The notes under the pieces are model-generated. The model was not told the origin of the DNA, searched no databases, and was given only the letters and a program-made list of their open reading frames with translations. 64,000 nucleotides of DNA, taken from NCBI GenBank assembly GCA_002238425.1, contig MPMJ01000012.1, positions 1 through 64,000 on the forward strand, written 5' to 3'. The position numbers and the translations under genes were made by a program. The stretch is from SAR202 cluster bacterium bin16. GTDB taxonomy: Bacteria; Chloroflexota; Dehalococcoidia; Lucifugimonadales; Australimonadaceae. This document shows, one piece after another, positions 31,088 to 40,725 of the stretch. Each line of letters opens with the position of its first letter. Position 1 is the stretch's first letter.

Positions 31088-33390
31088 TTCAACCACTCAG
31101 GTTCTTCAGAATACCGTCGCGTATCTCCATGCAGTTGCAGTTGGTGATCGCGGGAGCGGTTGCGCTCACGCTGGCTGCCAGCCTCGTGGGCTGGTTCTCA
31201 TTCACTCGTGTGAGCGAAGCGCAGAGCCGTGTGAACGACGCGAGTCTGCCGGAGATCACGACGGCGTTCCACGTGGCGGAGTCCGCGAGCGTATTGGTGG
31301 CGGCGGCCCCTCGATTGACGTCCGCCAGCGTTGACGACTTCATCAACGTGGTGGCTGAGATCAACCAGGCGCACGGGGCATTCGAAAAAGAACTGGCTGC
31401 GCTGGAAGCACAGGGGAGCGAAGAGGAGCGCCTCAATAGCATCCGTGGACAGGCAGACAGGCTGGTTGCCAATATCGATACGATCCAATCGGAGATGCCG
31501 GAGTTCTTTGCGCTGGAAGCGCGCAGCAATGTTCTCCGGCAGGACCTGGCGGCGGTCCAGGATGAACTGGACAGCGTCCTGATCCCGGCGCTGGATGACC
31601 AGTTCTTCTACCTGATGACGGGCTACACCAGCCTCGACGCGCCTCCTGTTTCGTCTGAGGAGTCCTTCTCAGGCGACCAGATCGTCGAGTACCGGCGTCT
31701 CTCGGAGTTGCAGGGCGCCCTCAGCATAGCGGCGCAGGTACTGGCAAGCGCCTTCACCGTCTCCGAGCCGGCGCTGGTAGAGCCGTTGCGAGAGCGGTTC
31801 GAGGCGGAGTTCGCCGCATTCAGAGGCGCCGAGAGTACATTCCTGGGGCAGGTGAGCGACGACCTGCTGATGTCGCTTACCCCCCTGGCTGACCGGCTCT
31901 ACGACCTTGGCCTGGGCGAAGAGGAGGGAGCGTTCACCCTGGTACAGAGCGGGTTGGAGCTTGCTGAGCGGCAGCGTGAGTTGCTCAGCCTGAACCGCAC
32001 TATCGCGATCGAACTCGTGGAAGAAGTGGACAGTCTGGTCAGCGTGGCGAACCAGCATGCGCAGGAGGCGACAGTCTCGTCCGACCAGTCCATCCGCACC
32101 GGGCGCCAGCTCCTCATCGCGATCGGCATCGTGAGTGTGACAGGAGCGCTGCTCATCGACTGGCTCTTCGTGTGGCGGGTGCTGCTTCGGCGGCTGGCGT
32201 TCCTCTCTAACCGGATGCGCCAGATGGCCGGGGGCGAACTGGAGGAGGAAGTGGTCGTGAAGGGCCGCGACGAGGTAGCGGACATGGCCGCGGCGCTGGA
32301 GGTGTTCCGGCGGAACGCGCTGGAGGTACAACGGCTGAACCTGGTTGAGCACCTGGCAGAGGAACTGCGGGAGAAGAACGACGAGTTGGAGTCTGCGCTA
32401 TCAGACCTGGACAAGGCGCAGGACCAGATCGTCATGCGGGAGAAACTGGCGGCGCTCGGTGAGCTGACCGCCGGCGTTGCCCACGAGATCAGGAACCCGT
32501 TGAACTTCGTCAAGAACTTCTCAGAGGCGTCGGCCGAATTACTCGTGGAGTTGAAGGAAGCGGTCGACGACACCGGCGATGCGTTGACGGAGGACCAGAA
32601 GCAGTACATCGAAGAGATATCCGGCGATCTGATCGGCAATCTTCAGCGTATCCAGTCGCATGGCGAACGAGCGAACCGCATCGTCCAGGACATGCTGATG
32701 ATGGGCAGAGGCGGGGGCGAAGCGCGTCCCATCGACATCAACGACCTCGTCAACGAACATGCCTCGCTGGCGTACCACAGCGCCCGGGCGCTGGAGCCGG
32801 ACTTCCAGCTCACCATCCGGCCGGAGTTCGATCCGGATGCGGGCGAAGTGGAAGCCATACCCGGCGACCTCGGCCGCGTCTTCCTGAACATGGTGAGCAA
32901 CGCCTGCTATGCCGTGGACGAGAAGCGGAGAGCGAGGGAAGCGGAAGGCGAGCAGTTCATGCCCGAGGTGGTGCTCTCTTCGAAACGCACGGATGAGTCG
33001 GTGGAAGTCCGCGTCAGGGATAACGGGAGCGGCATCCCCCAGGAGGCGATCGACAAGATATTCAACCCGTTCTTCACCACCAAACCCACCGACAAGGGAA
33101 CAGGGCTGGGGCTTGCGATCTCGAACGACATCGTCCGCCAGCACGGCGGAACGATAGCGGTCACGTCAGAGGCGGGCGAGTTCACCGAGATGCTGGTGAC
33201 CTTGCCGTTCAGGTACCCGGTGGTGACTGCGGAACACGAAGACGATGCCGGTGCTGGCGATGGCGCCGCGGACGATGACGCCGATGATGACGACGAAGCC
33301 GACGGCGCTATCGAAAGCGCGGCCGATGAGGAGGATGACTCGGTAGAGGGGGCGGACGAGGAGGCTGAAGACGACGGCAAGGCAGGCTAG
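31084..33390 (+). CDS. Membrane sensor histidine kinase
   Basis: 768 residues. TM1 (about 20-40), a long helical extracellular sensor region, TM2 (LLIAIGIVSVTGALLIDWLF, about 341-360), HAMP, coiled coil, HisKA with the phospho-His about 467 in TAGVAHEIRNPLNF, and HATPase (NMVSNACYAVDE, DNGSGIPQEAID, GTGLGLAISNDIV). A roughly 50-residue, almost purely Asp/Glu/Ala tail follows, which is unusual. The binding lipoprotein upstream could feed its sensor domain; the receiver-PP2C protein in the same operon is the obvious partner. Confidence 0.9.
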   Translation: MIQPLRFFRIPSRISMQLQLVIAGAVALTLAASLVGWFSFTRVSEAQSRVNDASLPEITTAFHVAESASVLVAAAPRLTSASVDDFINVVAEINQAHGAFEKELAALEAQGSEEERLNSIRGQADRLVANIDTIQSEMPEFFALEARSNVLRQDLAAVQDELDSVLIPALDDQFFYLMTGYTSLDAPPVSSEESFSGDQIVEYRRLSELQGALSIAAQVLASAFTVSEPALVEPLRERFEAEFAAFRGAESTFLGQVSDDLLMSLTPLADRLYDLGLGEEEGAFTLVQSGLELAERQRELLSLNRTIAIELVEEVDSLVSVANQHAQEATVSSDQSIRTGRQLLIAIGIVSVTGALLIDWLFVWRVLLRRLAFLSNRMRQMAGGELEEEVVVKGRDEVADMAAALEVFRRNALEVQRLNLVEHLAEELREKNDELESALSDLDKAQDQIVMREKLAALGELTAGVAHEIRNPLNFVKNFSEASAELLVELKEAVDDTGDALTEDQKQYIEEISGDLIGNLQRIQSHGERANRIVQDMLMMGRGGGEARPIDINDLVNEHASLAYHSARALEPDFQLTIRPEFDPDAGEVEAIPGDLGRVFLNMVSNACYAVDEKRRAREAEGEQFMPEVVLSSKRTDESVEVRVRDNGSGIPQEAIDKIFNPFFTTKPTDKGTGLGLAISNDIVRQHGGTIAVTSEAGEFTEMLVTLPFRYPVVTAEHEDDAGAGDGAADDDADDDDEADGAIESAADEEDDSVEGADEEAEDDGKAG

Positions 33391-33408
33391 CGAAAGGGAG
33401 CTGGGAGC

Positions 33409-34842
33409 ATGAACTTCGACTCCTATAACCTCGATGCTGCCATCTACGACGAGATGCTGCTGCCTGACGGGTCGCCAAGGGAGCATTCCCAGCAGCTGTA
33501 CGAGATGTTGCTGAGCATCTCTCCCGAACGCCTGAGCAGCGTACAGGAGGGCGTGGCCCGCTCCTTCCTGCACGAGGGGATCTTCTTCACTGTCTACGGA
33601 GACGAGGAGGCCCAGGAACGGATCATCCCCGTGGACTGCGTCCCGCGTGTGCTTTCCGCGCCAGAATGGACGTTGCTCGATTCAGGACTCGCCCAACGCC
33701 TGCGTGCGCTCAATCGTTTCATCGACGACGTCTATAACGGCGCGCACGCCATCGCTGACGGGGTTATCCCCGAAGAACTGGTCATCGGATGCCCGAACTA
33801 CCGTCCGGAGATGCTGGGCTACTCTCCTCCGGAAGGGGTCTGGGTGGCGATCTGCGGGTCGGACCTCCTCCGGACCCACGACGGTTTCTTCGTGCTGGAG
33901 GACAACCTGCGGTCACCTTCCGGCGTGTCGTACATGATAGCGACCCGCAACGCGGTGAAAGCGGGGCTGCGTCGCCTGTACCGTGCATCGCGTGTCCGGG
34001 AGGTTGAGCACTATGGGAATCTCCTCCGGCAGACGCTGTGCGAGCTGGGGCCTGGAGGCAAGCCGGACCCCACCATCGTGCTGCTGTCGCCGGGGGTGTA
34101 CAACGCGGCCTTCTACGAGCATATGTTCCTTGCACACGAGATCGGTGCGGAACTGGTGGAGGGGCGCGATCTGCTGACGCGCGACGGGTTCGTGTACATG
34201 CGCACGACGGCGGGGCTTCGCCGCGTGGACGTCATCTACCGCCGGGTGGACGATCTGTTCCTGGACCCGTTCGCCTTCCGTCCGGACTCGATGCTGGGTG
34301 TACCGGGCCTGCTGGACGCGTGCAAACGCGGCAACGTGACACTGGTCAACGCTCCGGGGGTCGGTGTCGCCGACGACAAGAGCGTCTACCCCTACGTGCC
34401 GGACATGATCCGCTATTACCTCGGCGAAGAGCCGATACTCGGCAACGTGGAGACGTACCTGTGCCGGCGCCCCGCTGACCTGGAGTACACACTGGACAAC
34501 CTGGACAAGCTGGTGGTGAAACGGGTGGGCGAGTCCGGCGGGTATGGCATGCTGGTGGGACCGCACGCCACGCCGCAGGAGCGCGACGAGTACGCGGAGC
34601 AGGTGCGGGCGGCCCCGGCAGACTTCATCGCGCAGCCGGTGTTGACGTTCTCCCGCGCACCCTGCCTCGTGGATGGTGAACTGGAGCCGCGACACGTTGA
34701 CCTGCGGCCCTTCATCCTGCAGGGCCGCGAGACGCGGATAGTGCCCGGCGCCTTCTGTCGCGTGGCGCTGCGCCGCGGGAGCCTCGTGGTGAACTCCAGC
34801 CAGGGCGGGGGCGGCAAGGACGTCTGGGTACTGGAAGAGTGA
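33409..34842 (+). CDS. Circularly permuted ATP-grasp protein (type 2, DUF404/DUF407)
   Basis: 477 residues. Diagnostic segments are ALNRFIDDVYNG, FVLEDNLRSPSGVSYM, NAPGVGVADDKSVYPYVPDMIRYYLGEEPIL, VVKRVGESGGYGMLVG and HVDLRPFILQG. Members are predicted COOH-NH2 (amide or peptide) ligases. The family usually occurs with an alpha-E protein, a transglutaminase-like protease and sometimes an Anbu proteasome homologue. Here the alpha-E gene follows with its start at the stop codon, but no transglutaminase is present. GGGAGC precedes the ATG, 18 bp after the kinase gene. Confidence 0.88.
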   Translation: MNFDSYNLDAAIYDEMLLPDGSPREHSQQLYEMLLSISPERLSSVQEGVARSFLHEGIFFTVYGDEEAQERIIPVDCVPRVLSAPEWTLLDSGLAQRLRALNRFIDDVYNGAHAIADGVIPEELVIGCPNYRPEMLGYSPPEGVWVAICGSDLLRTHDGFFVLEDNLRSPSGVSYMIATRNAVKAGLRRLYRASRVREVEHYGNLLRQTLCELGPGGKPDPTIVLLSPGVYNAAFYEHMFLAHEIGAELVEGRDLLTRDGFVYMRTTAGLRRVDVIYRRVDDLFLDPFAFRPDSMLGVPGLLDACKRGNVTLVNAPGVGVADDKSVYPYVPDMIRYYLGEEPILGNVETYLCRRPADLEYTLDNLDKLVVKRVGESGGYGMLVGPHATPQERDEYAEQVRAAPADFIAQPVLTFSRAPCLVDGELEPRHVDLRPFILQGRETRIVPGAFCRVALRRGSLVVNSSQGGGGKDVWVLEE

Positions 34843-34847
34843 GACGG

Positions 34848-35813
34848 ATGCTCTCTCGAAGCGCTCAAGGGATCTATTGGATGGGCCGTTATCTCGAACG
34901 GACCGAGTGCATGTGCCGCCTGCTGCAACTCCAGACGGAAGCACTGGTAGACCGTCCGGCGCGCGACATATACGTCGGTTGGCGCAGGCTCTACGGAGTG
35001 CTGCGCCGGATACCGCCCGGAGGCGCATTGGCTCTTCCCGACGGCGACGACTTCACGCTCGCGGACTCGTACACGCTTGCGGGAGACCTGACCTTCGAGC
35101 GTTCGAACCCGGACTCGGTGTGGAACTGCTTCGCGCAGGGCAGGGAGAACGCACGGCAGATGCGCCATTGCATCAGTGGGGAGATGTGGCAGCGTCTCAA
35201 CCTCGCCTATCTGCGCCTTCGCGACATGGAGATAGAGGACATATGGCTGGCGCTGCCGGAGGGCTTCTACGCCGGGTTGGCGGCCGAGACCGACGCGTTC
35301 GACGGCGCTGCGCAGGCGACCATGTACCGTGACGAAGGCTGGAGTTTCCTCCGCTTGGGCGGGTTCATCGAGCGGGCGCAGTTCGCGCCTGCCCTGCTCT
35401 TGCAGCAGTTGGCCATAGATGCGGAGAGCGACGGCTATGCTGAAGAAGACTGGGCGAGCCTGCTGGAGGCCTCTCATGCGCTGGAGGTGTACAACCGGCG
35501 CTACGGGGCCGCGGTGCATCCGGCCGCCGCGCTAGATCTGCTGGCAACGGACCCGCTGTTGCCCGGCTCGGTCTACAGGTCGCTCAAACAGATCTCAGGA
35601 GAGTTTGCAACGCTCGGAGCGGGCCCCGGAGCGGACTCCGGGTACGCTGCCCAGCGTCTCATAGGACGGCTGCTCTCACTCATGCAGAACGAGTGGCCGG
35701 ACAGCAGGGACCGTGAGGGCTTGCTACGCCGGGTCCTGAGTGAGGCAACGAACCTGCACTTCATGATCAACGAGGCGTACTTCGACTACCCACTCACCGT
35801 TCGTGCCGGATAG
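34848..35813 (+). CDS. Alpha-E domain protein (DUF403)
   Basis: 321 residues, all-helical. The start MLSRSAQGIYWMGRYLERTE is the standard alpha-E N-terminus, with the conserved Arg/Glu pattern; GTG 34839 is a less likely start. C-terminal RLLSLMQNEWPDSRDREG and MINEAYFDYP are also typical. Function is unproved; the domain is always tied to the circularly permuted ATP-grasp, so it is probably part of the same ligase complex. Confidence 0.88.
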   Translation: MLSRSAQGIYWMGRYLERTECMCRLLQLQTEALVDRPARDIYVGWRRLYGVLRRIPPGGALALPDGDDFTLADSYTLAGDLTFERSNPDSVWNCFAQGRENARQMRHCISGEMWQRLNLAYLRLRDMEIEDIWLALPEGFYAGLAAETDAFDGAAQATMYRDEGWSFLRLGGFIERAQFAPALLLQQLAIDAESDGYAEEDWASLLEASHALEVYNRRYGAAVHPAAALDLLATDPLLPGSVYRSLKQISGEFATLGAGPGADSGYAAQRLIGRLLSLMQNEWPDSRDREGLLRRVLSEATNLHFMINEAYFDYPLTVRAG

Positions 35814-35863
35814 AGTGCGCGAGCGCAATCTGTCCCCGAGAATTCCCTACCAGGAGCCTAACG

Positions 35864-38176
35864 ATGACCGAAGCACTAGCCCGTATCAGTTCCCGCAGGC
35901 CGTGGATCACCATAGGCGTGTGGTTGCTACTCGTGCTGGTTGCCCTCGGAATCGTTGGCCAGCTACTCCCCACTGCCACCACCACTGAACTCCGCATCAT
36001 CCCGAGGTTCGGCGAGGTCGGCTCGGTGACCGTCAGTGAACTTCTGGAAGGCAGCCCGATCGAGCCTCCGCCCGCGGAGGTGGTCATCGTTCGTTCGGGC
36101 ACGCTGACGGTGGACGACGACGCATTCAAGGCGAAAGTCGACGAGGTCAACGGCAAGCTCCGGGAGTTGGAGCCTGAGGTCATACGAGCCAGCACGAACT
36201 ACTACGAGGTGCTGGCCACCACCCCGCTGGACTCTCTCGCTCTGGTCTCAACGGACCGCAGAAGCGCCATCGTGGCGGTCCAGATGACCGGCACGCTAGG
36301 CGACGCGCTGGAGAACATCGAAGAGGTCATCCACATCGTGGAGGAGGCTGACGGCACGGACGGCTTCGACGTGCTCGTCGTCGGCGACGTGAGCAGCCGC
36401 TTCGAGCAGGCAGAACTGTCGGCTATGGACCTGGAGCAGGGTGAGCGCATCGGCCTGCCGGTGGCGCTCCTCATCCTCCTCGTGCTCTTCGGCGCGGTCG
36501 TGGCGGCGCTGATACCTGTCGGATTGGCCATCGTCTCCATACTCATCACGCTGGCGATCGTTTCTGTCATCGGCACCATCTTCGGGGAGCTGGTCTTCTT
36601 CGTGCTGCTGTGGATAACGATGATCGGCCTGGCTGTGGGTATCGACTACTGCCTCTTCGTCGTGTCCCGCTTCCGGGAAGAGTTGGCGCGCGGCCTGAGC
36701 ACACGCGATGCGGTCATCAAGGCAGGCGCAACGGCCAGCCGCACCGTGTTCTTCAGCGGGATGACGGTAGTCATCGCACTCCTCGGCGTATTCATCGTGC
36801 CCCACACGCTGTTCTTCGCCACCGGCCTCGGTGCCATCCTGGTGGTCCTCGTCTCGGTTACGGCAACCCTTACCTTCCTTCCTGCCGTCCTGACGGTGCT
36901 GGGCCCGCGCGTCGACTTCCTGCGGCTGCCGTTCAGAAAGAGGGCGGCAGCCGGGTCTTCCGATGGGCAGCGCGAAGGATTCTGGGAGTTCATCACGCGC
37001 AAAACGATGCGGTATCCCGTCATCAGCATCATCCTGGTCGGTGGACTGATGGTCTGGGCGTCGGTGAACTACTTCGGCATCAACACCGGCTTCAACGGCG
37101 TTGAGACGTTCCCCGAGGACTCGCATACCCGAGAAGCGTTTACCGCACTGGAAGAGGACTTCCCGCTCGGGTACGGCTCCGCGAACCCAGCCAGGGTCGT
37201 CATCGAGGGAGACATCAACGACCCGGCGGTTGCGGCTGCGGTGCAGACGTTCAAACGGTCTGTAGTTGGCGATCCGGCGGTTACCGAAGCCCTGCAGAAG
37301 ATCCAACAGGCCGTGGAGAGCGATCCGGTCCTCATCGCAGCCCTGCTGCAGAGCAATCCGGAGATACTCAACGACCCATCAGCGGCTGCGCTTCCAACGA
37401 ACACACATGGGAACCTCACCGTGATCGCAATACCGGTGCCCGGCGCTCCCAGTAGTGTGGATGCGTTCGACCTGATAGAACGACTGCGGGACGACTACAT
37501 CCCGGCGGCCTTTTCCGGCGTTCAGGCAGAGGCGCACGTGGGCGGGATATCGGCCGAGTTCCTGGACTTCGACACGCAGCTCAGCGCCTACCTCCCCATC
37601 ATATTCGTGTTCATCCTCGGCGTGAGTTTCATCCTGCTGTTGGTGGTCTTCCGCTCCATCGTCATCCCCATCAAGGCGATCATCATGAACCTGCTCTCCG
37701 TAGGCGCCGCCTACGGGTTGATGGTGCTGGTATTCCAGAAGGGCGTCGGGGCGGACCTGTTCGGGTTCCAGCAGGTTGAGACGATAGAAGCGTGGCTGCC
37801 GCTGATCCTGTTCGCCATCCTGTTCGGGCTGTCCATGGACTACCACGTGTTCATGCTGAGCCGTATCCGTGAGCGGTACGACCAGACACACGACAACGCC
37901 GAGTCAGTGGCGTACGGCCTGCGCTCGACCGCCAGCCTCATCACCGGCGCGGCGCTCATCATGGTGGCGGTGTTCAGCGGCTTCGCCTCGGGCGACATGG
38001 TCGTGAACCAGCAGGCGGGATTCGGGCTTGCGGTCGCCGTCCTGCTGGATGCGACGCTGGTGCGCAGCATCCTCGTTCCGGCCAGCATGCAGCTGCTCGG
38101 GGCGCGGAACTGGTACCTGCCAGGGTTCCTCAACTGGCTGCCCCAGATACAGGTGGAGGCTGAGGAAGAGGCGTGA
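35864..38176 (+). CDS. MMPL/RND-family transporter
   Basis: 770 residues with the duplicated RND layout: TM1 near the start (PWITIGVWLLLVLVALGIVG), a soluble loop, five helices (about 200-350), a second loop and a further TM set ending near LVPASMQLLG. The GLAVGIDYCLFVVSRFREEL and GLSMDYHVFMLSRIRERY segments are the proton-relay motifs of MMPL proteins. It probably exports lipids or hydrophobic compounds. CCAGGAGCC precedes the ATG. The C-terminus has a short acidic tail. Confidence 0.88.
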   Translation: MTEALARISSRRPWITIGVWLLLVLVALGIVGQLLPTATTTELRIIPRFGEVGSVTVSELLEGSPIEPPPAEVVIVRSGTLTVDDDAFKAKVDEVNGKLRELEPEVIRASTNYYEVLATTPLDSLALVSTDRRSAIVAVQMTGTLGDALENIEEVIHIVEEADGTDGFDVLVVGDVSSRFEQAELSAMDLEQGERIGLPVALLILLVLFGAVVAALIPVGLAIVSILITLAIVSVIGTIFGELVFFVLLWITMIGLAVGIDYCLFVVSRFREELARGLSTRDAVIKAGATASRTVFFSGMTVVIALLGVFIVPHTLFFATGLGAILVVLVSVTATLTFLPAVLTVLGPRVDFLRLPFRKRAAAGSSDGQREGFWEFITRKTMRYPVISIILVGGLMVWASVNYFGINTGFNGVETFPEDSHTREAFTALEEDFPLGYGSANPARVVIEGDINDPAVAAAVQTFKRSVVGDPAVTEALQKIQQAVESDPVLIAALLQSNPEILNDPSAAALPTNTHGNLTVIAIPVPGAPSSVDAFDLIERLRDDYIPAAFSGVQAEAHVGGISAEFLDFDTQLSAYLPIIFVFILGVSFILLLVVFRSIVIPIKAIIMNLLSVGAAYGLMVLVFQKGVGADLFGFQQVETIEAWLPLILFAILFGLSMDYHVFMLSRIRERYDQTHDNAESVAYGLRSTASLITGAALIMVAVFSGFASGDMVVNQQAGFGLAVAVLLDATLVRSILVPASMQLLGARNWYLPGFLNWLPQIQVEAEEEA

Positions 38177-38192
38177 GCGCTGTGGAGTGGCG

Positions 38193-39662
38193 TTAGCCGA
38201 GGAACCGGCGGATGAGGGCGGCCTCTTCGATGAAGTGCCGCGTCCGCGATGTGCGGTTCCGCACGAGCCCTGCCCAGATCGCCGTGGTCAGCCCTTCGTG
38301 GACGCGGTCGATCTCCTGGGTGAAGCGTACGAACAGCCGCCGGTAGTCGTCGCCGAGGAGCTGCGTGATGCGCGTCTCGTTCGAGAAGCGCAGGGCTGCG
38401 CTGAGGTCTTCCTGGAGGCTGGGGTATATCTCCCGCAGGTAGTCGAAGTCGTCCTCGTTGAGCGCGGCGAGCCCCAGCAGGTCCGGCGGCACGCCTATGG
38501 AGTAGAGCGTGGCCGCGAATGCGATGGCGCGTGGGAGGGCCACGTCCTCCGCTCCCGGGAGCGTGCGCCCGTAGCCGAAGAGGCCGACGTGCAGTTTGCG
38601 CTCCCGCCTGCGCGGTATGTGAGCGGATATGGAGGCAATGGTGGGGGCGAGCTTGCGCACCTGTTCCTGGTAGGCCGCTCCGGCCCTGTCGAGGATGTCG
38701 TTGACGCGTGCTTCGTCAACCGGCGGGGCGGGTTTGCGCTCGTACGCGTGGAGTTGGGCGATGGCGTCGATCACCTGCTCGCGGGGGTAGTCGAACTTGA
38801 ACGCGGACTGCACGGTGAGCGTCTGTACGCTGGGGTATTCACGGAAGATGCGGTCTACGTTCACGGGGGAGAGGTGCCCACGGAAGGGCGCAGATCCTGC
38901 GCCGATGATGGGGTAGAGAGGGATGCCCAGTTCTCCCTCCAGTTTGTCCAGCTTGGAGAGAGCGGCCTTGAGCATCAGTTCGGCGCCGACGATACCGTTG
39001 TTCAGCGCAGGATCGCTCCGGGCGAGGAAGACGCGCTGGTATTCGACCTCCCACCCCTGCAGGTATTCGCGGACGATGTCGTCCACCGTCATCATCTGCT
39101 CCCGCTCTTCGAAGAGCGGAATGACACGGATGTGCTTTGGGTAGAAGTCGCCTATCCAGTCGCTGACGGTGCTTCCGTCCGGCAGGTGCCTGCTCTCCTG
39201 CCCAGCGATGAACTGAGAGTAGTAGTCCCGCACCTTGACTATCTGCTCGGCGTTGGTAGTAAAGGGAAGGATGACTTCCTGGATGGGGGGTTCGAGGTCG
39301 CCCTCGTAGAACTCGTTCGCGACGTCGTAGGCGATGGGGATACCCTGGAGCGCCTCGACGAGGAGTTTCCGCATCTCCAGTTCGATGGAGGGATTGGGGA
39401 CTCGGAGGGTGATGAGGGCGTCGCGCCCCAGTTTCATCTCCTCGGAGAAGTAGCCGGGATAGTGACTGAGCAGTTTCTGGATGACGTGGGTGTCGGTGTC
39501 CTTGCCCTCGGAGTCCCACATCTGCTCGTCGCAACCGAGGGACAGCACGTCGGCGGCTTCGATGATCTCGCCGTCGCCCTTGATAACGCCATCGATGGCG
39601 TAGGCAGGGGCCTCCGCGTTGTCCGGGTGCTGGGTGCTCATCACTCGCGGGATCAAGGGCAC
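38193..39662 (-). CDS. ppcA: Archaeal-type phosphoenolpyruvate carboxylase
   Basis: 489 residues, far shorter than the about 900-residue bacterial PEPC. The start MPLIPRVMSTQHPDNA, then LSLGCDEQMWDSEGKDTDTH, YPIIGAGSAPFRGHLSP and HVGLFGYGRTLPGAEDVALPRAI are diagnostic of the archaeal PpcA family. It carboxylates PEP to oxaloacetate for anaplerosis. The family lacks the regulatory N-terminal part of the long enzyme. Present mainly in archaea and a few bacteria, which hints at ancient transfer. It converges on the MMPL gene with a 16-bp gap. Confidence 0.92.
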   Translation of the reverse strand: MPLIPRVMSTQHPDNAEAPAYAIDGVIKGDGEIIEAADVLSLGCDEQMWDSEGKDTDTHVIQKLLSHYPGYFSEEMKLGRDALITLRVPNPSIELEMRKLLVEALQGIPIAYDVANEFYEGDLEPPIQEVILPFTTNAEQIVKVRDYYSQFIAGQESRHLPDGSTVSDWIGDFYPKHIRVIPLFEEREQMMTVDDIVREYLQGWEVEYQRVFLARSDPALNNGIVGAELMLKAALSKLDKLEGELGIPLYPIIGAGSAPFRGHLSPVNVDRIFREYPSVQTLTVQSAFKFDYPREQVIDAIAQLHAYERKPAPPVDEARVNDILDRAGAAYQEQVRKLAPTIASISAHIPRRRERKLHVGLFGYGRTLPGAEDVALPRAIAFAATLYSIGVPPDLLGLAALNEDDFDYLREIYPSLQEDLSAALRFSNETRITQLLGDDYRRLFVRFTQEIDRVHEGLTTAIWAGLVRNRTSRTRHFIEEAALIRRFLG

Positions 39663-39739
39663 GGCGTAACCTCCTTCGCGTCAGAGGGCATGATACCCGC
39701 ATGGGCATTTCAGCGGGCAACACGCAGGTTATCTTTCTG

Positions 39740-40648
39740 TTACAGGGTGCGCTGGATGAAGCCGGCCTTCCGGCGCCATCGCGTGTTCACCTTCACCCAT
39801 AGTTCCAGGTAGGCAGGACGCCCGGTGAGCGCTTCGATCTCCGGGCGTGCGAGAACGCCGACCTCCTTGAGCGCCCCGCCGCCCTTGCCGATGAGAAGCC
39901 GCTTCTGGGAAGGCGTGTCGACGTAGACCACAGCACGGATGTAGTCCGGCGCTTCTCCCTGGCGCTCCTCGAACGTAACGACTTCCACGGCCGTGTCGTA
40001 GGGGACCTCGTGGGCGTAGTGTTCGAATATCTTCTCGCGGACGAGTTCGCCCGCCAGGAAACGCGTCGAGCGGTCGGTGAGCACCTCGGGGGGGAACAGG
40101 GCATCCTGCTCCGGTAGATGCGCGCCTATCGCCTCCTGGAGAAGGTCCAGGCCGTCCCGCGCGAGGGCGCTCACGGGGACGATCTCGGCGAAGGGGTGCG
40201 TCTCAGCGTAGCGGGCCATGACGGGCAACAGTTTGTTCTTGGCGATGGTGTCGGCCTTGGTGAGCACGAGCAGGGCAGGCACGTCCGCAGCGGCGATCTG
40301 CGCGATGAGCGCTTGTTCGACGTCGCCGGGATAGCGTGGTTCGGCCGCGAGCACGATAGCGTGGGCGTCGCCGAGCGCGCCGGAGAGCTGCCGCGCCATC
40401 GCAGCATCGAGCTGGTCGCTGCCCTTCCTGAGGAAGCCCGGCGTATCGATGAGGGCGGCCTGGAAATCGCTGCCGTTCAGCACGCCGAGCAGCCGGTGGC
40501 GTGTCGTGTGGGGCTTCGCGCTCACGATGGACAGCTTCTGCCCGAGCAGCGCGTTCAGCAGCGTGGACTTGCCGACGTTCGCCCTGCCAACGATGGCCAC
40601 GAGCCCGCTGCGGAAGTTGGAAGTCTGTCTTCTCACAGTTCCAAGCAT
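39740..40648 (-). CDS. era: GTPase Era
   Basis: Ribosome-assembly GTPase for the 30S subunit. G1 GRANVGKST (21-29), G2 THTT-like KPHTTRH, G3 DTPG, G4 TKAD, G5-like VSAL, then a KH domain (VVYVDTPSQKRLLIGKGGGALKEVG) and C-terminus LWVKVNTRWRR. The frame is open upstream to 40753, but ATG 40648 gives the usual short N-terminus. It lies 77 bp upstream of ppcA on the opposite side of a small gap. Confidence 0.92.
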   Translation of the reverse strand: MLGTVRRQTSNFRSGLVAIVGRANVGKSTLLNALLGQKLSIVSAKPHTTRHRLLGVLNGSDFQAALIDTPGFLRKGSDQLDAAMARQLSGALGDAHAIVLAAEPRYPGDVEQALIAQIAAADVPALLVLTKADTIAKNKLLPVMARYAETHPFAEIVPVSALARDGLDLLQEAIGAHLPEQDALFPPEVLTDRSTRFLAGELVREKIFEHYAHEVPYDTAVEVVTFEERQGEAPDYIRAVVYVDTPSQKRLLIGKGGGALKEVGVLARPEIEALTGRPAYLELWVKVNTRWRRKAGFIQRTL

Positions 40649-40725
40649 ACTCGCTCGGAGAAGTCGGTGACTCTGGCGTCTCCCGCTGTGTATAGTGATT
40701 CTGTCGCGGTCATTCGCGGGCAACG

